Source: Casuarius casuarius (taxonomy: Eukaryota; Chordata; Aves; Casuariiformes; Casuariidae). From it: a stretch of DNA of 64,000 bases. This document shows, one piece after another, positions 47,802-61,545 of this stretch. The stretch spans positions 227,921 through 291,920 of the forward strand of contig PTFA01000486.1 of NCBI GenBank assembly GCA_003342895.1, written 5' to 3'. A program made the translations under genes and the position numbers. Each line of letters starts with the position of its first letter. Within the stretch, counting starts at the first letter, position 1. Under the pieces are notes generated by a model. That model did not search any database and had not been told where the DNA came from. It was given only the letters and a program-made list of their open reading frames with translations.

Positions 47802-50800
47802 GTTAGCTATTTAAGTGACATTCGGTGCATAACATCTTATGGGGAAAAAAAGAAATAAATGGAAGCAACACATCTCCCCATCAGCCTCCACAAACCCCAC
47901 CCACAGTAAACAGGAAATCATGTTTTGTAAATTTTGTCCTGGAAAACCAGTTTGCAACAAAGCCGTACATGCTGTTAGTGTAGTGCAGAGCTGTAGCCTG
48001 AGACAGACCAGCCTCACAATGCAATCCAGCAAAAATCATTCATGTAGAAATAGCTGTTTTGTGGTCTCTGGGTGGAGGCTTGTTTGTATTTAAGTTAGTG
48101 GCAAAATTCTTGTTGTCTTCAATTAGACCAAAATTGCTCCTTTTTCACACTCTCTCTCTTTTCCTTTATTCCTTTCTGTATTTTTTTCTCCATTCCCTTT
48201 AATCTACTTTTAACAATGAATCTTGTTGACAAGAACATGAGACTTTTTTAATATTTAAGGGCCAAACTTGGTCCTGTTGAAGGCAGTCTTAGGGTTCACA
48301 TTCCTTTCAAGGGAGTCAGAATGTCACCTCTGGAAATAAGGGTTCAAAACTTGACCTTGATTCAAAGAGGGGCGAAGCAAACCAGCCTCCAGTAACAATG
48401 CTCAAGTGAGAGTAACGTTAATTGGCTGTGTTCACTAGGGATAGAGGCCTTCTGACATGACTTCATCCATTAAAAAAAGTCTAAATTATAATGCTTTTGA
48501 GTGGTATTACAAAACCAAACTGTCATGAGAGTACTGGTATGAGCTTTCATTTATTCGCTCAATGAACACAGGGAGAAACCTGGCTTGGTGGCATGTTATG
48601 TGATGGGATGTGGGAGATGTGGTTTGACTCACATGGCCGTAACTCCTGCTTTGGCCTAATTCTCTTAAGAACTCACAACTTGAAGAAAAAAAAAAAAATC
48701 CTGTGGAGCTGCTGAATCCCACCAGAAATGCCAGCTCTGGTCTAAAAAAAGGCTGATTTTGCTTCTTGCCTTTTGTAGACATTTTAAATGATCTCCATGG
48801 CCATAGGTTGAAAACCACCACAGTGGGAGTAAAACTCAGGTGCATTCTGTGTGGTGATGGTAATAGCATTTCCTTGACTCAAAAAAGTAGGTTGTAGAAC
48901 TGAAGAAGAATTTCTCTTTTCATCCCAGAAGAATTTTTGTGACTTGAAAAATAAAATAAAACTTTTGTTCTAAATAGGGAAGAAAATCAACCTTGAACCT
49001 CTGTAAAGTGTAAAAATATTCCATTAATGTCACTGTTAATTTTATGCCCAGTTAGCTGCAAGGTTGCATTTACATTTTAATACTTGGTGGTTGTTACTAT
49101 GGCTAGTACTATTGTTTTTTAATTGTGTACTTCTTTTTCAAAATGAAAGCCATCTTGACTCCCAAACTGCATTTCTCTCCTTCTAGAAATTGGCAGAAGA
49201 AACGCTTCAATAAATTCAGACCCCTGCTTTTTCCCCTCAATTTTTCAAAACAGGAAATCTATCCAGGTCAGGCTCTTCCCACTAGCAGGGTTTGAATCCC
49301 CATTTTCAGAGCACAAGAAACCCATGTGATCACAAAATACCTGTTTAACTCTAGTTGCAAAGATAAATAAAGGTTTCATTTTAGAGCATAAATCAGCGCA
49401 CATATGAAATAACACGTTACTCTCCCTAGATATCTCAGGCCCCTTGGCTGGGGTCCTTCGTCAAGGGGAAAGCTGAAAAATTTGCTTCCGGTTGCCCCTC
49501 TCTGGAGCGGAGTAGCAGCCTGCAGCACTCGCGGAGGGGTATTGACACTCACCCATTTGAAATGGCTTTGGCTGCATTCCCAGAACATCATGTGTGTATT
49601 TTTAAAAATTTCATAGAAGTAGTAAACAATGAAAAGTTACAAAATGGACACGTGTCCCTGTTTCCTACCAGCGTTTCCTCCAGGGCTTGCTGCTGTGCAG
49701 AGCCTTCGAACCGCTCCTTCTGCCAAGAGAAACGGTGCCAGCCTTTCATCCACGACTTTCAGGTGAGGCAGCCCTGGGGCAACCGAGATTTACGAACCCC
49801 TTAAATGTTACCCTGTGACATCTGAAGTTTCATGGTACGTGGCTGCAATAAATAACAGGGGCTGGCGTTTGGGGCACCCCTTCCTAATGGGATGGGTGGC
49901 AGCAAGGCCTGGTGCCATGCCTGATGCGATCCTGGCACCCGGGATTCAGGGAGCCGTGGAAGAGTGAGGGAGGAGACATGCATCAGCTTAAAACCCGTCA
50001 GCTCAACCCCAACTGCATCGATGGAGAGCAATAGCCCGTGCCACCACGGCAAGCACTGGAGGTGAGGTGCCAGCCGAGGCGTCTGGCCACACGGGTGCCT
50101 GGCTCCAGCAGGAGCCCCAACACAGACACATTTTATTCATTTATCCTGCTCTTTTCAGCCTTGCTCCCATTCTTCCTATGCTTCATGTCTTGCCTCACTT
50201 TGCCTCCATCCTTGTGATTTCCTTGTCCTTGTCTACNTGAGATTGGATCCTTGTCACTATTTCTGTTTTCATGAATGTGAAGTGGCTTTGCTAGAATCAC
50301 TTCACTCGTATGTGCACTTATTCTTAGTGTGAGCAATCCTATGGAGACAACCCTTATTTAATCTTTTAACGTGTATGTTACTTTCTAGTCTGTCAGAAGC
50401 GAGTGTCATACCTCAAATGTCGTTTATATGTTCTCAGTCCATAGAACAAATTAAGCCCTTTTGTTTAAATAGGAAGTAATGTAAGTGAAGAAAACGTCAC
50501 TGTTAGGATTTACCAGTTAGCTCTGGAGCAGGGAGTGCTCTTCTTCCTACACAGAGCTGTGAATTTCAGAGACTCGTATTCTGACCAAAGCCTGTGAGGC
50601 TGAAGGACAACATAAGAAAAATTGCATGATCATATGTGGCAAGTCCCACAGTAGCATATTTGTTTAAATGTTTTTAAAAAATTCTATCTGCTCGATGCTA
50701 AGAGAAGCCTGTTCATGCTTAATAAATTGGAGAAATTGCTCAAAGATACTTCATCCATATGAAAGCATGAGCCCTGTACTGCTGCCAAGAGAAGTGAGAC

Positions 50801-51574
50801 CTGTGGTGTCATGCCGAGTAAGTGATGGTCACACAAATTAGAAAGGCTTAGGTACAGATCCCTCGCTCGTACAGTTTTCCCTGAAATGTGAAAATGTAAC
50901 AGGGAAATTACTAAGCAGCATTCAGTCTTTCCAGCTGGATTTTCCTTTTTTAGATATGATCGTGGACAGTGCACCATGCAGCTTAACAGAGACCAAAGGA
51001 ACATCTTTAATTTGAGCAGTAGTGCACCTTTTTAAAATTAAAAGTAGGCAAGAAAAGGAAGCTTCAGGAGAGGCTGCTGCCCGTCCCATTGTGCTGGGTG
51101 CTGTACAAACACATCAAAGTTATTCCTGCTACAGGTTATACAGAATAAGCTGGTAGCCTTTCCTCCATCACGTGCGTGTATTTTAATTATTCTTGTTACC
51201 TAGTTTCTTTATTGCTGTTCTTAGCTAATCTTTTCCCAGCCTCTCTCTTTAGTACAGCTGCTTTTTCAACACTAGTCTGGACAAGTCCCTCGATTCCCAA
51301 GCACTTCATTCCTGAGGAGAAAGGATGACACTGGAGGCTCTGGGACATAAATTATGCTCTGAAGTTTGGACAGAGAGTGTGTGAAACCAGTAACCTTTGT
51401 GCAACATGAAGAGAGGCTGAGCTCGAGGAACTTTGGCTAACCCATACTAAATGGAAAACTGACTGCTTTTGTTTTGTTTTGTTTTTTTCACCATTTCACC
51501 ATTTCACCATTTTCACCGTTTTGTTTGTCTCTCCCTTCCTGTTTTTTTGTTTTGTTTTGTTTTGTATTTTTTAG
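47802..51574 (+). other. FREM1: FREM1 intron
   Basis: A 3.8-kb intron. Its 3' end is made of simple repeats: TTTTG units around 51463-51487 and 51540-51570, and a TTTCACCAT repeat at about 51485-51520. No gene is recognised. Confidence 0.6.
51463..51570. repeat. Cluster of simple repeats (TTTTG and TTTCACCAT units)
   Basis: TTTTG-type units flank three to four tandem copies of a TTTCACCAT unit. The T-rich tract serves as the polypyrimidine stretch of the acceptor at 51573-51574, so repeat turnover here could affect splicing. Confidence 0.7.
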
Positions 51575-51711
51575 GAATATGGGTTTGGAAGTCGAAGTAG
51601 CTAAGAAAAGTCATTTCCATTGCAGTGTTAGAAGCAGAAGACAAAGATTCTCCAACGGATAGACACTGTACAGCCTCTGGTGTGCCCAGACCTGGAGATC
51701 TGCAGTTGAAG
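51575..51711 (+). pseudogene. FREM1: FREM1 exon with a frameshift
   Basis: After TTTTTTAG the sequence completes Arg and reads NMGLEVEVAKKSHFHCS. From about 51622 the match continues in another frame as VLEAEDKDSPTD, then VPRPGDLQLK. The mammalian exon has KAEIAMNMGE, IISSAILSAIDEDSPREK and LPQNGQLQLK. The unshifted frame stops at 51660-51662. The exon is 137 nt, ends in phase 0 before GTAGCA, and needs one frame change to join its two halves. The DxDSP landmark (EDKDSP) is kept, but the stretch after it is strongly diverged. Confidence 0.8.
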
Positions 51712-54700
51712 GTAGCAGTGCCTTTAGCATTTAGACTCTTTTCCTGGAGAAAAGTGAAATCCCCAGTCTGCTCCTGCAGCAGGAGACGTGTTCTGGAAAT
51801 GGTTTCGTTCTTGACTTGATTTCATTGAAAGGATAAGCAGCATTTTTTGAAACTTTATTCTGAGGTCAGATGGCTCTAGTAGCTTCCCAGGCAGAATTTC
51901 TTTTTCAGTTCCTATTTCTCTTGGCTGCAGAGAGAGGTCCATATCCTCTACACCTCTCCTGGCTGGAGCTAGTATGACACACCTATTTGACGTTAGGGCA
52001 AGCTAGAAGTCTTCCTCCTGCATTTCTCTGCAGTGTCCTAGTGCCTGCCGTAGAGTGAGTCAGAGGAAAAGCTTTGCCCCTTCAGCTGGGATCCTAGAAA
52101 CTGATTCTTGCTACACGTCTCCTTCCACCATCTCTGTGTTATACTGAAACATTTTAACTGACTTNTATATTGGTTTGCTAAGCCACTGTGCTGTCTTCTT
52201 CCTTTTATAATTAAGCAACTTGAGAAATCCTTTGAGGTCAATAAATTCTGAGAAAGCTTACATAAAACAGAATATAAAGTAGAGAGCTCTGCCATCAGAA
52301 GCCAGTAAAAGTCAGTCCCTTTGTGTGACACCTCTACAAATGGCATTATGTCATTGCATAATATTAGTAAGAAACTGTAAGGTTTTTTTTGTCCAGAGCT
52401 ATAAAATTTAACGAGTCTCACATAATCTACTAAAGTAAATGGGAGGGGGAAGAGTACAAGACGGGAAGAAGGTGATTTTAAAAGAGAACTTCCATTTTTT
52501 TGGCATCCTGAGTGCATTAGGAAATCTAGTTTGTAACACCCAAATACACTTTAATATGCTTTGTTGTGTGGATTTCATTTTGTTTTGTTTTGCTTTGCTC
52601 ACTGGGAACACANACGAAACCTTTCAAGAGTCGGGTGGTCCTTTCTGACAAATTTTTTTCAGTAAAAACAGCAAAATGATCAGAAACTGGAAAATGTTAT
52701 AGGGCCAATGAGGATGGCTTTATTCATTCTGGGCTAAGGTACAATGCTTTAAGTGTCTTCAATGCTGCTGATCCCTGCTAGATGAAGCAAACAGTATTAT
52801 TCTAAATCTTCACAAACAGGGTGATATATTTCCGGTGCTAAATATTTACTTTTTCGAAGTACGACTTTAAGTGCCCAACCAACAAATCTTTGGAGTCATT
52901 CATTTTNTAAGAGGAAGGAACTGATTCTCTGAGGGAGGCTTTGTGTTATGGTCCTGAATACACAGGTTGTGCTGGAGTTAAATATGAGCTGTGAAGTCTA
53001 GGGAGCTAAGCANACTGCTTCCCCACTGAGCATAAGCAAACATGTTTGTTAGCAATAACGTGTAATAAGGACGGGGCTTTCTACATGAAGAGCCAAGTGC
53101 GGTAGGAGATGGTTGAAATGAGAAGCTTGCCTTTTCATCCTGTTTGATTCTCATAAACGTGGAAGTGCGCTGATCAAAACTGGATGAAAAGAGACCACTG
53201 CAGCCTGTGTTCAATAAATATCAATACTAAATCTCAGACTAGGGTGAAGGGGGAAATATTTCAGCAGCGATATTCTGTAACCAAATGAGAGGAAGGCTTT
53301 TTTTCACACACCATAACTGTTCACTAATGCATGCATGAACTAACTGTCCTTTCTGTCAAACAGCTTCATTAGTATTCTTTTTCATTCTGTNCCGGAGTTA
53401 GACTGAAAGAGAGATTATATTAAAAGTTGGCTGGCTTTCAGTTGGTCCAATTTTATGTGTTTTTAAATGTTTACTTTTTATAGGACTAAAAATTGGTCCA
53501 TAGCCTCTGTAAAAGTAGCAGCTACTAGGGATGGTTGCTGTTAGCTCTCTGATTGGATTACCAATTGATTCTTGCGTGCTGGTATATTCATCCAAAATAT
53601 GCGCCGGTCCTCCTAACGCTGCTGAGATGCTTTGCAGGAGCTCGTCAGGCTGGCTGATGAGTGGGGAACAGCACAATAGCCATTAGCGACAACTAGCATC
53701 AGAACTTGAAATAATCAGTATTAATTCATTGAATTGCATATCCAAAAAAGCAAGAAATATGGTAGCAATCCTAGAAGGTGCCCCAGCTGGTGTGTTTTAA
53801 GTGGTTATAGGTTGGAAAAGATGCAGTTTTTTATTACACTAAGCTATGTGCAAACCACTCCTGCTCCTCTGTGCTCAAATGATAATACCAAGTCCTCATG
53901 TTCTTCTTGGGGTATTGCAGCCCTAGTCTCCCTGTATACATTTCAAGTGTTCCCTTCTCGAGGTACTTCCAAGAGATCGCTAATATTTTCTAATTTGCCT
54001 TCTTAGAATTTGTAGTTCTTCTTATCTTGCAATAGCTGACAAAGAGAAAATGGTCAGTAAAGGGCAAGTTGCTCAGGGCTGTCGGAGCATCTCTTGCACT
54101 TTTCTCTCTCTCCTTCCTGAAATTTTATCTAAGAAAAACACNGAGAATTTCTCGATTTTCCTAGAATTGCCACAGAGTGGCAAGGTATAGCCTTCTCGTG
54201 GCTGAAAGGCAGCGCTGCGATGGGGCTGCGTATCAAGTGCGTGCGTGAACAGCACCTCTGGTAACGTCAGCAAGGGCTGCCAGGCGTCCAGAAGTCCTGT
54301 ATGGGCCACAGCGTATGTATAGCGCATGGCTTTATAGCACACGCACAATAGATCCAANGCTTTCTGGAACGAGCCTGCGCCGTGCAGTTGCTCCCCACAT
54401 GTGCCGCAGGTTTGGCGCATCTCAGAAGTGTTGGACCCTGCTCCGTACGTGCTGCTCCGAACGCACGCGTTATGACATCTGGGAAGTCCCAGGGAGACAG
54501 ATGGCAGAAAGGCTCCCTGCACCTGAATCCTTAAAAGCATTTGTTCTCCAAAAAGGGTGAGGGGTGCGTTTTTGCACTGATGCCTTGTGCCTGCTTTGTC
54601 CGCAGCCGCTCGCAGCCGTGCCGGGGTTTTCGCAGGGTGGGGGCACAGGCAGCTCCAGCTCTGCGCAGGAGGCTGGCCTGTGAAATTGCTCTGTGTCTCT

Positions 54701-55950
54701 CCGCCTGTCCACTACAAATGTTATCAAGTCACCTGGTGTGTGAAGCTGCTGTTTGTGGTGTCTAGACTTGTGATTACTGAAAATTAATTAAACTGAAGGA
54801 AATTAGGCTGGAAGGGGAGTAGGCTCCTGGGAGGGGAAAATGGAAGGGAAAAAGGAGACTGGTGTTAACCCTTTCTGGCTACTAAGCAGGAATAGCTTTT
54901 AAATGCCAGGGTATCTGGGAGAGTATTTAGGGAAAAAGTCAAAGTGAATGAATGCAAATAGTGAGCTATTGTGAGTTCAGGAGCTCTGCTGACTGTTTAC
55001 ACACACGGGCCCTGCACAGGCGATGCACGTAGGCCAGGCATGCCGAGCACATCAGAAATTGGCAGCCCATTCTCTCTCTGCCTGTGCCTTTTAAATAAGT
55101 TGCTTGATTGCTAGCCAGACCTGAAATAACTTGCAGAGCAGCAGTAGGTTTGAAACGAGCCAATATGATTGTGGATAAGGGCAGAGGAACAGAGATTCTC
55201 GTGTGCAACCCAATAATAAATCAGAGGTTTATGGGGACGGGAGGGGATGCGAATGGGTGAGGGAAGGAGGNGGTTGCTAGTGGAATAGTCTTCTCTTGCT
55301 TTTGGTTAGCCTCTTACCTGCTCTTCTGTTTCTTAGTAGTTTCTCTTATATAGCTTTTCAGCATGGTATCTGAGGGCTTTGTGCCTTCCCCTTGGCATCA
55401 AGCCACCGTCTGGCTAGCAAGCAAGTACAAACTGTAACACCTGGGTGTCAGCTATGAACATTAGGGTGTGCTACAATGGACCCATCTGTAGTACTTGGCA
55501 CATGCTGAAGATTTTTATATGTGGTTGGCTGAAAAGCAGGATCGGAGAGAGAGAGGAGGGAGACTAGGGGAAGAGGACTCCACTGGGCACACAGAGAACA
55601 TCATTTTGGCAAAGGTGCCAGTAGGTTTCCATGGACTTGTCTGTTTTTTCACTCAGCTCATGCTTTCAATAAAAATATCCAGGTTGATTCTAAGAAAAGC
55701 AAGAGTAGATTTCCCTAAAGAACAAGCTTAGAAGCCTCATTCTTTGTCTCTAGAGAATAAATTTAATTCTATAACTAGATTCAATAATAATAGATTTAAT
55801 AAAAATAGATTTAATCATCACCAGTTTTATTATTCTACTGTGTGAACCAGGTCTTGCTGACTGACCCCATAAGTACTGCAGGATTTCTGGCTGGATTTGG
55901 AGGGAGGAACAGTCTGTATTCAGAGCCAACTCTTTTGCATTGTTTTTCAG
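51712..55950 (+). other. FREM1: FREM1 intron
   Basis: A 4.2-kb intron. A GC-richer stretch with scattered CpG (54.17-54.68 kb) carries overlapping chance open frames on both strands. Short AT-rich near-repeats (ATAGATTTAAT units) lie at 55.77-55.82 kb. No gene or transposable element is recognised. Confidence 0.6.
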
Positions 55951-56146
55951 GCTGTGTCAGCTTCAACAAGGTTGTATCCTGGAATAAATTTCAGTCGGGT
56001 TAATATGGACAAGGACTGCCTCTGGTATTTCCACACTAGCATCCTGAACCCAAAGAGTCATGGTAGCTTCCAGTTTTACTTGATGGGTGGAAGAAACATG
56101 TCCCCACCTGACAATGTCTATGTCTCCGTGAGAAATGCCAGCAAAG
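55951..56146 (+). CDS. FREM1: FREM1 exon, diverged CSPG segment (frame open)
   Basis: A 196-nt exon, phase 0 in and phase 1 out, after TGTTTTTCAG and before AAAG|GTAGGA. It reads AVSASTRLYPGINFSRVNMD, then LWYFHTSILNPKSHGSFQF, YLMGGRNMSPPDNVYVSV and NASKG. Mammals have [58 protein letters not shown] and MEKG. Length and both phases match exactly and there is no stop. However, the family's RYTHTG and WDGD motifs have become WYFHTS and MGGR, so conserved positions have drifted as expected without selection. Confidence 0.87.
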
Positions 56147-57605
56147 GTAGGAAATGAGTTTAGAGGAGCTGTAGCTTATTGCGTCAGGTTCGCCTAAGTA
56201 AAAGCTGCAGTGCATTATAAGGAAAGGAAATGTTCTTTTTCCCTTTATGTGGCACTGATACGTTTTAAAATGCATGGGCAAAGTTTGTAGCTTATTTCCT
56301 CCAAAGGGGCCGACTCCTCCTGGCATTCTTATGAACAAGCTCATTAGAATAAAATCCATTATGCGCATAACTAATGACACAAATTTACAAATCTGTTGAC
56401 AATTATGACCACATCCCTCATGCATTTGCTTGTAACTCATTGAAGTGACCAGAAGAAGGAGTTCAATCCAGAAGTTTTACAGCTCACGAGCTCCAAGTGC
56501 AGTGATGTGAGATTATTTCCCAACTGGATTACAAAGCTGTCATTAGCTAGGGCAGCTCTGGAGGACCAGGGCACAAGACCGTAAACTGCCCTCAGGAGAC
56601 CTGAAATCATTCTGAAGGCAGGGCGAGATATTCCTGGCTACGGAGACCATTATTTTTTTAGCTGGGGGGAAAAACACATGCGCGTGCACACAAATGAGTT
56701 CTGTTCCAAGTAGTGTCTCACGTCCTCTAGAAATGAATAGAAATCAAATTGAGACACTGGTGTCCTCAGAGTGTTAAATGTTTCTAAGTTCTTGCCAGGC
56801 GGGTGTAATTTATTGAATGTAGGTTTTGTGAAATAGTGCTCCTGTCAGTGAGAGATTGGCACAAGAGAAATGAAGGCGGCTAATTCTCAGGGGGTCCTCT
56901 CTGGCAAAAACCCTCTATTGAGTCCTCATGCTACTTGTGCTCGTAACTGCCGAAAAACCAGGAGTGCCATCTGCAAACTGTGATTCATAAACACTCTGTC
57001 AGTCTGCCATGTACCCTGACATCATAAAATAACAAGAAGCAGCATTGTAATAAAGAGAGGAGGTTTGCAGTCGACCAATTAAATGCATCTAATTTATTTC
57101 TGTTACAGCTGAGGCTTTATTTATTAGTAAACAGCTGCATTTGTTACACTTTTTTTCTCTTTTTTTTTTTTAACTAGGAGTGTGCCAACTGGCACTTTTG
57201 ATAATCCATTAATCCTAAATAATCATCTGGGTACTTCATGGATGGTAGGAAAAAAACAGCAAAAAGGGTTATTAAAAGTTAAAATGTAACCTTGCAAGTA
57301 GGCTGGAGAGTGCTTCTCTGCGGCAGGTTTGCATGAGTTACGGTGAGCTTAAGTTTGCGGGCCAAGTCGTACACTCAATTTACACCCGCAAGTAACCACC
57401 GTGGCAGTCAGCTGCAAGGGATGTAAATCCCGTGCAGGATCTGGCCCTGTGGATATTTTTTTTTAAAGACAGCATGTTTGTGGCACAAGAGGAGCATTTT
57501 GCAGGTTTGGTTTACTTGCCTCCTCCTTTCTCAGTGCTAACTTGATTCTCAGCAAAGCTAAAAATCTGCTAATTGGTTGTCAAAGTCTAATTAGCTGATA
57601 TTACC

Positions 57606-57625
57606 AAAAAAAAAAAAAAAAAAAA
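57606..57625. repeat. Poly-A tract
   Basis: An uninterrupted A homopolymer in an intron. No retrogene or SINE body was recognised next to it on either side. Confidence 0.75.
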
Positions 57626-57979
57626 GAGGGATAAGTTTGCCTTTTATAATTGGAGCTGAAACCCCCCACTTCCCCTCCCCTTGAGCCCCCTGGTGTGTGT
57701 TAATTGAGCTCCAGGACTTTTCAGTGTATTTTAATGCTCTCTCCTTTTCAGTGCNCTGGAAAGCTTTGCAGTTAATGAGACAATAATATGTACAATCAAG
57801 CAAAAATGTAGTAAAAAGTAGGCCCAGCCTTACAGAATTGGGACTGTGCTCTGTAAATTAGCATCGTACAGTCAATACAGCTCCATAATTTTTTCTCTAC
57901 CTTCCTGGGCATTTCCTTCCCCCTTCCCCTCAAAAGGGGGAATACTTTTTGCTTAAAGCAGTATTTTACCAGGGAAAAG

Positions 57980-58060
57980 GCTGTGTTCTGCCCTGGCAAC
58001 CCGTCATTCGACCCCATGCCGGCGTCGAGCGAGCGTGCTGGCGCTCTCCAGGAGGCCACA
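57980..58060. promoter_or_regulatory. CpG-rich patch in intron
   Basis: CpG dinucleotides cluster in the part reading GCCGGCGTCGAGCGAGCG, against a CpG-poor background. It may be a regulatory element or internal promoter upstream of the intact exon at 61546. The function is inferred only from composition. Confidence 0.3.
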
Positions 58061-58675
58061 CTGCGTGATCCAGTGGGCTCTGCTGCATTTGCGCTGTGTG
58101 CATCTGTGTGTGTGTACACACAAATATATCCAAAAGCCCCAAAGCTCCCCTTGCAGCCAGACGCAAGCCCACCTTCAAGTCTATATGGGTTCTTACACAC
58201 GCTCCTATCCTATTGCATCCTTCCTGTAGGGCCCGAGCCCCTCCGCCTGCTGAATTAAGTGGCATGGCCAACATCTGTCACGTACGCGTGCTTTCATTGT
58301 CACCTCGGGGGGAGCAGTATGTGCCATACTGTGCCTTCTTTTGGTAGTTTAATTTTAAAGTTTATCTGTTGTTTTATGTTGAAAAAAATTGATGTTAAAA
58401 AGAAGCAAGCACAGGTGGGTGCTCTATATATGGGTGCTCTTTTTCAATATGTATAATAACGTTGAGTTTACTTTTTCAGTCATGTTTTCCTCTTTTTCCT
58501 CCTCCTATCTTCCTCCTCCACACCTGCTTTTAATCAGTCTCCTCTGCCCCACTTGTCATCCTATCCTCTCTGCTGCTTTTACCACAAACCCACTAATGTT
58601 ATATTTCAAGGCAAACTTTCAAGCCCACGACATTTAAGCAAGTGAATCAAAAATCCAGACAAATTCTCCAGCCTC

Positions 58676-58760
58676 TCCCGGCAGAGAGAGGCGGCGCGGC
58701 CCCGAGGAGTGTGCAGGAGAGGCTCGCGGGGGAGGCCGGCGGCGCCTCGGAGGTGTGGAG
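58676..58760. promoter_or_regulatory. Second CpG-rich patch in intron
   Basis: Around ten CpG sites occur in about 80 bases (GGCGGCGCGGCC and GGCCGGCGGCGCC blocks). It sits 600 bp from the other CpG-rich patch. No promoter motif is visible, so the interpretation is compositional. Confidence 0.35.
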
Positions 58761-61545
58761 GTGAAAACAGTTGCATTGCTTTGCCCATCTTAGTCTGAGT
58801 CTGTTTTTCCTTTAAATCTGAAAGTGTTTTTTCCTAAAATCCAAAAAACCTGAAAGCATCAAGGCCAAATGCTGCCATTAGGTGAACAACTTCTAGCATA
58901 CATGTTGAAGTCATGTCCACTTGGCAGTGCGGACCCTGACCATGATGCGCCTGAGGCTCTAAGAAAGAAGGAAATATAGAAGGAGTTTATCAAGCTGTCT
59001 AGAAGATAGATTGTATATTTATTTATTTGTTTGATTATAAACCCAGAAGGCCTTGTGGTAGGTTATTTAAAATAATATATGCTTTGTGGTAACCAAACTG
59101 TGCCGGTTGATGGCTGACGTCCCAGTTTAGCAATGCACTGAAATCAGTGTGGCTTAAGTATGGGCTTGAAAGCTTTCATCTCTGCACTCACAGTTAGGGA
59201 CATAAGTAGCCTGATTTTCCCCTTGGCGTTAAGCAGCTGAGTATCCACTGATGCCAATGGGAGTGGGTAACCTTCCACTGTGAGGAGTAATCAGGAGGGT
59301 CTTATCTGTGTCATGGGTTTTGGGGAAATCTCTTGTCATTACATCTATCTGGAGCAGTTTGGATGGGGTTAGTAAGGTCAGGACCCTATTTTTGCAAGGC
59401 TCTTGGTGTTTTTAAGCTTGCATTGTCTAGTTTTATTCTGAAAAAGGCATGGTGGACTTCTGTTTAAAGTTATCATTAAAGGGGCAATACAGTAAGGTGT
59501 CAGACAGTTATGGAAAGTAACATCCCTTTTCTAAAAGGTACAATGTAGGTGAACATCTCTGTCCCATGCTGAGCATTGAGCATCAAAAGATTTCAAAGCT
59601 GCTGTGGAAAACCTGGTGTTTTTCTCCACATGGGAAAAATAAAGTTGGGTTAACTGCCTTTGCCAGTCTCACTGTTGCCTCTTTATTTAATCTTATTTGC
59701 TTGGATTTTCTGTAGAGAAAATTAGTCAACATGAGCACCGTATCTTCTTAATCAGCTCAGGTTAGACTGTGGACTTCCACAACCCTTGAGTGAGGAGTGC
59801 GGGAGGCGGATGTTCTGAGTCCCCAGCTGCTCCTGCAGTGTTGATCGTCCTTTCCCTTTCTAGGTCCTCTCTCTCTTTTGCTTTCCTCCTGGATCTCTTC
59901 ACCTCTTTTGGAAACAGTCTGAAAATGATTCCCCATTTTCACTGAGGCCTCATAAAAACTAATAGACTCCTTCATGGATGCAGGCAAAAAAGTCAGAACA
60001 GCCAACTTTTTCTCCAGTACAGCATAAATGATTTTTCCAATGCCAAATGTTCCAAGACTGGTGAGTTTTGCTGATATCTGTTGTGCTAGTGGAGGGGCTG
60101 ATAATTATCTTTTTTGATGTTCCAAATTTGTTCTCAAACATCATTAACGTTTTTGCTTTATGAGGGCAAGTTAACTGATTGTATTTATATTGTGAATGAC
60201 TATGATGTCCTTAGACTAATCTCCTCAGATATTAGTCACCTCCTGAATGCATCAAGTCTTTTCATCAGTTTTGCATGGCATGCCAGCTGCAGGGGGGAAG
60301 TGGTGTTAAAAGGGTTAACAGCAAAGGTGAACTATCAAATGGGGTGGAAAGTGCAGAACTTAGTGCTGAGTTTGCACTAAAAAAAAGAAAAAAGAAAACC
60401 ACTATTCTCAGATGTTGCTGGCTGCCTGCTACGCATAATAGGAACCTGTTGTTTTTTAAAGTCAGCTGGCAACAGAATAAGAAGGCAAGAAACAGAAAAA
60501 GTCCAGCTGAGTGTGTTCGCAAATGCCACTATTGTATATTGTCATCAGCAAGTTAATTGACAGCAACAGAAACTGATTGACATTATCCGTTTGCTTTTGA
60601 ACACTGTCAGATAAAAAGTTTGTCTTTGCTTCTGCCTTCGGCTACTGCGTTGCAACTGAAGGTCGGGTCTTTTGAGCCCGGGGACGGGCTTGTGTGACTC
60701 TCCGTGGTTTTGTTGTACCTTGTTGTCAACCGTTGTGTTGCCATTCCAATTCAAGCACTTTATTTTTAAACCAGGAAGAGTTATGATGGAAAAGAATGAA
60801 AGGGTTATGACTAGGCAAGTCATCCCTATTCCCGTTCTGAGAAGTCCTGTTGTTCAATTTTCTCGTGACTTTAATTTACTGTGACTACTGGTTTGAAAAT
60901 GAGTAGAAATTGTGTTGGTCCTTGAGTGATATCATGGAGCTCTTTATAAATAAATCTAGTGGAAACAGAACCTCTGTTGCTGAGGTTACGGCATCACATC
61001 ACACTATCGGCTTAAAACACAGTGTTTGTGCTTAATGCTTCCTTCATTAACGCGTTCTGTCCATTGGCTCATTTGGCTCTATTAGCATAATTGTTCTTGC
61101 TAAACAACTGGGTCATTCTCTCTCCCCGAATAGAAAATCAAAGCTGGTTTCAATATTTTGGAGAAATCATGCAGCCAGTGCTCCTCTAAAAACTTACCCT
61201 GGCTGTGATCAGATAAACCGGTTCTGATTCCGCTTAGCATGAGCCTTGAAGTGTGAATCAGAATGGGGCGTATTTTAAACAAATCTTTTATCTTTGTGGC
61301 TTTTTCTGTTGTAAATGTCCTGTTTGCCTGTAAAATGTAAAGAAAAAATATTTTCTCAAGCTATTTTGATAAAATTCTTCCTTGATTTCTCCCTGCCATG
61401 TTCTTGCTTCCTCAACTTCTCCTTCCCCTAAACCAAAGGACTGACTTACTATTTTTTGCTTCTGGTCTGGGACATAAAAAGGAATATTCCCCCTTTTAAT
61501 TCCTCTCCTTTTGGTTTTTCATTTTATTTATTTAATTTTTTTTAG

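Larger units (their letters stand above)
56147..61545 (+). other. FREM1: FREM1 intron, the longest in the window
   Basis: A 5.4-kb intron. It contains a poly-A tract at about 57606-57625, CpG-rich patches at 57.98-58.06 and 58.68-58.76 kb, a CA/TG-rich stretch near 58.10-58.13 kb, and a homeodomain-like TAATTG/TAATTAG cluster at about 57.57-57.60 kb. No gene is recognised. Confidence 0.6.

Noticed and set aside
57606..57625. Poly-A tract as the tail of a processed retrogene or SINE
   Set aside because: No adjoining coding or SINE body and no target-site duplication could be seen.
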